A stretch of 64,000 nt of DNA from Leucobacter tardus (GTDB taxonomy: Bacteria; Actinomycetota; Actinomycetes; Actinomycetales; Microbacteriaceae). The notes below the pieces were generated by a model. The model did no database searches, was not told where the DNA came from, and saw nothing but the letters and a program-made list of their open reading frames with translations. Positions 57,053-64,000 of the stretch are shown here, piece after piece (position 1 is the stretch's first letter; each line of letters opens with the position of its first letter). The stretch lies in NCBI RefSeq assembly GCF_017583045.1, contig NZ_JAGFBF010000005.1:744001-808000 (forward strand), given 5' to 3'. The translations under genes were made by a program, and so were the position numbers.

Positions 57053-57058
57053 TAGGCT
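57053..57058 (+). promoter_or_regulatory. -10 hexamer TAGGCT of the thi operon
   Basis: TAGGCT ends about 7 nt before the predicted 5' edge of the TPP riboswitch, so transcription would start with the aptamer. Confidence 0.4.
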
Positions 57059-57062
57059 GGGC

Positions 57063-57160
57063 GCCAGTACCCCACGGGTGCCCGATGCATCGGGCTGAGA
57101 TTGCGCTGAAGCGGCGCGGGACCGTTGAACCTGATCTGGTGAGCGCCAGCGGAGGAAGCG
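57063..57160 (+). ncRNA. TPP riboswitch (THI element)
   Basis: The aptamer consensus is clear: CACGGGTGCCC followed by CGGGCTGAGATTG (the CUGAGA core), a variable arm, then TTGAACCTGATCTGGTGAGC and GCCAGCGGAGGAAG. It lies directly before thiE and controls the thi operon by sensing thiamine pyrophosphate. The conserved 3' GGAGG lies inside the aptamer region, so ligand binding could hide a ribosome-binding site, though its spacing to the ATG is long. Confidence 0.93.
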
Positions 57161-57170
57161 AGTCTGCAGT

Positions 57171-57817
57171 ATGAATCCCGATTTTCGATGTCACGTCGTC
57201 ACCGGCGGGAACGATCATCGCCGCACGGTCGAGGTGGCCCGCGCCGCAGCGGCGGGCGGCGCTGGCGTGGTGCAGGTGCGATCGAAGCCGATCTCGGCAC
57301 GCGTACTCGCCGACCTCGCCACGCGCGTCGCCGAAGCGGTCGCCTCGGTGTCCCCGACCACCCGCGTGCTGATCGATGATCGGGTGGACGTTGCCGCGGC
57401 ACTCGCCCGGCGCGGGGTCGCGGTACACGGGGTCCACATCGGACAGGACGACGTCCACGTGCGCGACGCACGCGCTCTGCTCGGAGACGCGGCGATCATC
57501 GGCGTCACCACCGGAACCTGGAGCCTCGTGCACGCCGTCCACGAGGTCGCCGATCTTGTGGACTACATCGGGGCTGGACCGTTCCGGCCGACGCCGACGA
57601 AGGACTCCGGGCGCACCCCCCTCGGCATCGCCGGATACCCGCCGCTGGTCGTCGAGTCCCCCGTTCCCGTGATCGCGATCGGCGACGTCACGGCTCAGGA
57701 TGTGCCCGACCTCGCGGGAACCGGGATCGCCGGCGTCGCCATATCTCGAGAGTTCATGCGTGCGCGGGATCCCGAAGCGCTGGCTCGGTCGGTGATCCGC
57801 GGGTTCGGAGCCGGGCG

Positions 57818-57821
<4 letters not shown>
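57171..57821 (+). CDS. thiE: Thiamine-phosphate synthase
   Basis: The 216 residues form a TIM barrel with GVVQVRSKP, VLIDDRVDVA, VHGVHIGQDD and IGAGPFRPTPTKD. It joins HMP-PP and thiazole phosphate. It is the first gene after the riboswitch, and its stop overlaps the thiO start. Confidence 0.93.
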
Positions 57822-61234
<3,413 letters not shown>

Positions 61235-61240
61235 GGCGGT

Positions 61241-62764
61241 TCAGGCCGCCAGGAACGGTTCGAGCTTCGCAAGCATCTCGGCGGACACGAAGGCGCTCAC
61301 TCGAGTGCCGCCCTCCTCGTAGTCCGTCTCGAGCACCCGGTTGCGCTCGTGAAGCTCTGCGACGAGCTCACCGCGCTCGTACGGGATCACCGCTGTCACG
61401 AGCGTGTCGGGCACCGGGAGCGCAGCGAACAGGCGCTGCCGCAGCTCGGCGAGCCCCTCGCCGGTGCGCGCAGACACGAAGACGCCGTCCGGGACGAGCC
61501 CGTGCAGCACCATCCGCGTCGACTCGTCGACGAGATCCGCCTTGTTGAAGACGACGAGCTCGGGAATCGCCTGCCCCTCGACCTCGGCGATCACGTCGCG
61601 CACCGTGCGCAGCTGGGCCTCCGGATCGGGATGCGACCCGTCGACGACGTGCAGGATCAGGTCGGCATCGGCGACCTCCTCGAACGTCGATCGGAAGGCT
61701 TCGACCAGCTGGTGAGGCAGGTTGCGCACGAACCCGACCGTGTCGGCGTAGGTGAACTGCCTGCCGTCGTCGGTCTCCGCGTGACGCACGGCGGTGTCGA
61801 GGGTGGCGAAGAGCTGGTTCTGCACCAGCTCCTGCACTCCGGTGAGTCGGTTGACCAGCGACGACTTGCCCGCGTTCGTGTAGCCGGCGATCGCCACCGA
61901 TGGCACCTCGCCGCGCTTGCGGTTCGCACGGTTGGCGGCGCGCGACGGCGCGAAGCCGGCGATCTGCTTGCGCAGCTTCGCCATCCGGGAGTGGATCCTG
62001 CGGCGATCCAACTCGATCTTGGTCTCGCCAGGGCCTCTCGAGCCCATGCCTGCACCGGCCGAACCCACCTGGCCACCGGCCTGACGCGACATCGACTCGC
62101 CCCAACCGCGGAGTCGGGGCAGCAGGTACTCGAGCTGCGCCAGCTCGACCTGGGCTTTGCCCTCTCGGCTCTTGGCGTGCTGACTGAAGATATCCAGGAT
62201 CACCGCGGTACGATCGATCACCTTCACCTTCACCACGTCCTCGAGGGCACGACGCTGACTCGGCGCGAGTTCGGTGTCGGCGATGACCGTGTCCGCACCC
62301 TCCGCGGCGACGAGTTCGGCGAGCTCCTGCGCCTTGCCCTTGCCGAGATAGGTCGCCGGATCGGGATTCGCCCGTCGCTGGAGCAGCCCGTCGATCACCC
62401 GGGCACCGGCCGTCTCGGCCAGCGCGGCGAGTTCGCGCAACGAGTTCTCGGCGTCTTCGACGCTGCCCTGTGAGTACACGCCGATCAGCACGACGTTCTC
62501 GAGTCGCAGCTCACGATTCTCCACCTCGGAGACGTCTTCGAGCTCCGTCGAGAGGCTGGGCACGCGGCGCATCGACGCCCGCTGCTCGCGCTCCATGCGG
62601 ATCGCATCGAGATCCTCGGCCAAGTGATCGTGCTCGGCGTCGCCGAGCGCCTGGGCGCCCTCGCTCCAGTCGCGGATCACGGTGGCGTCCCGTCGCTGGG
62701 AGGCTCGCGCGAGGATCCGCTCGATCGGGTCGTCGGCAGGGTGCTGATCTTCTGGTGTGCTCAT
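61241..62764 (-). CDS. hflX: Ribosome-dissociating GTPase HflX
   Basis: The 507 residues contain the HflX nucleotide-binding N-domain (ANPDPATYLGKGKAQELAEL), a coiled helical linker with GMGSRGPGETKIELDRRRI, and a G domain with G1 GYTNAGKSS, G3 DTVGF and G4 NKAD. It rescues stalled 70S ribosomes. The C-terminal ~60 residues include the family tail. It is divergent from the RsmC-like gene. TAGACT lies 8 nt before the ATG. Confidence 0.95.
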   Translation of the reverse strand: MSTPEDQHPADDPIERILARASQRRDATVIRDWSEGAQALGDAEHDHLAEDLDAIRMEREQRASMRRVPSLSTELEDVSEVENRELRLENVVLIGVYSQGSVEDAENSLRELAALAETAGARVIDGLLQRRANPDPATYLGKGKAQELAELVAAEGADTVIADTELAPSQRRALEDVVKVKVIDRTAVILDIFSQHAKSREGKAQVELAQLEYLLPRLRGWGESMSRQAGGQVGSAGAGMGSRGPGETKIELDRRRIHSRMAKLRKQIAGFAPSRAANRANRKRGEVPSVAIAGYTNAGKSSLVNRLTGVQELVQNQLFATLDTAVRHAETDDGRQFTYADTVGFVRNLPHQLVEAFRSTFEEVADADLILHVVDGSHPDPEAQLRTVRDVIAEVEGQAIPELVVFNKADLVDESTRMVLHGLVPDGVFVSARTGEGLAELRQRLFAALPVPDTLVTAVIPYERGELVAELHERNRVLETDYEEGGTRVSAFVSAEMLAKLEPFLAA

Positions 62765-62848
62765 CTGGCATCAGTCTAAGCGCCGATCGGCCGCGCGTGT
62801 CGATCGTTCGCCCACAGCGCAGGGTCTCGGCGGTCCGTCCGGGCCTGG

Positions 62849-62860
62849 GATACTGGGACG
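62849..62860 (+). promoter_or_regulatory. -10-like hexamer GATACT before the RsmC-like gene
   Basis: GATACT (62849-62854) is followed by six bases and the GTG at 62861, matching the leaderless geometry seen elsewhere in the window. It is weaker than the others at its first base. Confidence 0.35.
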
Positions 62861-63487
62861 GTGAGCGACGAGACCCAGCACTACTTCTCCGCGACCCCGA
62901 CCGGCGATTTCCGTCCTCGGGAGGTGCACGTGGAACTCGCCGGAGCCGAGCGCGCCGTGGTCACCGCGGGAGGCGTCTTCAGCCCCGACGGCGTCGACCG
63001 CGGCACCGAGGTCCTGCTCCGGTGGGTGGATGAGCTCCCGGCACCGGGTTCGGGAACGGGTTCGGCGATCCTGGACATCGGGTGCGGCTGGGGGCCCATC
63101 GCGCTGAGCGCGGCCCTCACGCATCCGGACCGCGAGGTCTGGGCGGTCGACGTCAACGAGCGGTCTCGAGAACTCTGCGCGCAGAACGCCGCACGGCTCG
63201 GACTCACGAACGTGCGCGTGTGCGCTCCCGAGTCCGTGCCGGATGATCTCGACTTCTCCGACATCCGATCCAACCCGCCGATTCGCGTCGGCAAAGCGGC
63301 ACTCCACGACATTCTGCGGCAGTGGCTCCCGCGCCTGACGAGCGGCGGGACCGCCTCGCTCGTGGTCGCGAAGCACCTCGGCGCCGAATCGCTCACCACG
63401 TGGATCGCGCGCGAATTCTCAGCGCTCACCGTGCAGCGCGCGCACCGGGACCGCGGGTTCCACGTGATCCGCGTCGATCGCCCCTAG
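62861..63487 (+). CDS. RsmC-like SAM methyltransferase (small-domain rRNA guanine N2-type)
   Basis: The 208 residues have the SAM loop [17 protein letters not shown], the acidic [12 protein letters not shown], and the substrate motif SNPPIRVGK, which is the NPPF-type motif of RsmC/RlmG guanine N2-methyltransferases. The single-domain length matches the shorter actinobacterial forms. The rRNA position is not certain. Its TAG stop shares the CTAG sequence with the dapF stop at the convergent junction. Confidence 0.87.
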   Translation: MSDETQHYFSATPTGDFRPREVHVELAGAERAVVTAGGVFSPDGVDRGTEVLLRWVDELPAPGSGTGSAILDIGCGWGPIALSAALTHPDREVWAVDVNERSRELCAQNAARLGLTNVRVCAPESVPDDLDFSDIRSNPPIRVGKAALHDILRQWLPRLTSGGTASLVVAKHLGAESLTTWIAREFSALTVQRAHRDRGFHVIRVDRP

Positions 63488-64000
63488 CGCTGCGTCGCGT
63501 CGCCGAGTCCCTGCGGCAGCTCGACGGCCCCCCGATAGACGAGGTCCGCGGGACCCGAGAGCGACACGTGCTCCACATCGCCGACCGGGTACATGCTGAC
63601 GAGCAGCGAGCCTCCCGGCACTTCGACGCGCCAGTCGTCGGGCATCCCCGGCCCGCCCCAGTGGCGAAAGGCGAGGGCCGCAGCGGCCGTTCCCGTGCCG
63701 CAGGAGAGCGTCTCACCGACGCCGCGCTCGTGCACCCGCATGCGCACTTCGGCGATGCCGTCCGCGACGAGCGGATCGCGCGGCACCACGAATTCGACGT
63801 TCGCACCGTTCGGCGGCACCGGATCGAGACGCGGCGCGCGTGCGAGATCGAGGGCATCCAGTTCGCCGTCGTGCGCGAGCGCGCACACGACGTGCGGGTT
63901 GCCAAGGTCGATGCCGAGGCCCGGACGGGCGACGTCGAGGCCCGGAACCGTGACCAGACGCTCCTCGTCCAGACGCCACCCCCCGAGATCCACCGTGTAT
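63484..64000 (-). CDS. dapF: Diaminopimelate epimerase, 5' partial
   Basis: The C-terminal ~172 residues are visible and the N-terminus continues past the window edge. [11 protein letters not shown] and NVEFVVP are the family segments, and the catalytic acid cysteine is in [15 protein letters not shown]. Its partner cysteine should lie outside the window. It interconverts LL- and meso-diaminopimelate. The stop overlaps the RsmC-like stop on the opposite strand. The GTG at 63993 is internal. Confidence 0.93.
   Translation of the reverse strand, partial: YTVDLGGWRLDEERLVTVPGLDVARPGLGIDLGNPHVVCALAHDGELDALDLARAPRLDPVPPNGANVEFVVPRDPLVADGIAEVRMRVHERGVGETLSCGTGTAAAALAFRHWGGPGMPDDWRVEVPGGSLLVSMYPVGDVEHVSLSGPADLVYRGAVELPQGLGDATQR

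Noticed and set aside
61235-61250. Small hairpin between thiF and hflX
   Set aside because: Only five base pairs, overlapping the hflX stop region. Too weak to call a terminator.

Overview
The window is GC-rich chromosomal DNA, densely coding on both strands. It carries markers of Actinomycetota: PriA in place of separate HisA and TrpF, DUF3107, DUF3117 and DUF1844 proteins, a hexameric-type citrate synthase, many GTG starts, and a LexA/LysM divergent SOS pair. Gene content and style fit Micrococcales, most likely Microbacteriaceae (Leucobacter-like); the genus is an inference. I found no tRNA, rRNA, insertion sequence, prophage, toxin-antitoxin, restriction or CRISPR locus. It reads as core chromosome with one sugar-catabolic operon and two repeat-bearing gaps.

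Layout. 1-9.2 kb: 3' part of an FAD oxidoreductase/GcvT fusion, a strong convergent terminator, sucCD, two tandem membrane GGDEF proteins, and a PcrA/UvrD helicase. 9.3-18.3 kb: penicillin-acylase family protein, DUF3107, RlmC and a ferritin-like protein, DEAD-box helicase, PHP phosphoesterase, Xaa-Pro aminopeptidase. 18.2-24.1 kb: small membrane and stress proteins, MgtE_N/CBS protein-DUF1003-Mrp operon, TatB, O-methyltransferase, DUF3117. 24.2-29.6 kb: dapE/dapD divergent pair, a 394-bp repeat-bearing gap, citrate synthase, dapC and a 7Fe ferredoxin. 29.7-36.6 kb: an ABC sugar importer (binding protein, two permeases) with beta-phosphoglucomutase and a GH65 phosphorylase. 36.6-36.9 kb: a second repeat gap with a dense G-tract. 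36.9-40.5 kb: argC-argJ-argB plus an orphan prepilin peptidase. 40.6-49.7 kb: VOC protein, pheST, a membrane protein with CopC, a TrmH-family methylase, infC-rpmI-rplT, DUF1844. 49.7-55.1 kb: hisC-hisB-hisH-priA-sseB, then a LysM gene and lexA sharing an SOS-box region. 55.2-61.2 kb: lipBA, then a TPP riboswitch and thiE-thiO::thiS-thiG-thiF. 61.2-64 kb: hflX, an RsmC-like methylase, and the 3' part of dapF.

How the genes work together. Four succinylase-branch lysine/DAP genes (dapC, dapD, dapE, dapF) are spread over four loci. Citrate synthase and succinyl-CoA synthetase lie 22 kb apart but share a palindrome of the form TCTCGA-NN-TCGAGA upstream, which suggests one regulator. The sugar operon encodes uptake, phosphorolysis and beta-glucose-1-phosphate isomerisation. 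The thi operon is read from a TPP riboswitch and makes the thiazole moiety and couples it. A recurrent pattern is a TAnnnT-like hexamer exactly 6 nt upstream of the start codon for at least eleven genes, which points to widespread leaderless transcription.

Most unusual observations: the shared TCA-gene palindrome; a degenerate inverted-repeat element in both non-coding gaps; a MalF-type permease with a CnaB/SdrB-like extracytoplasmic insert; an in-frame ThiO-ThiS fusion that retains an internal Shine-Dalgarno and ATG; and a ThiF-rhodanese lacking the usual zinc cysteines. I did not find a clearly new multi-gene system.
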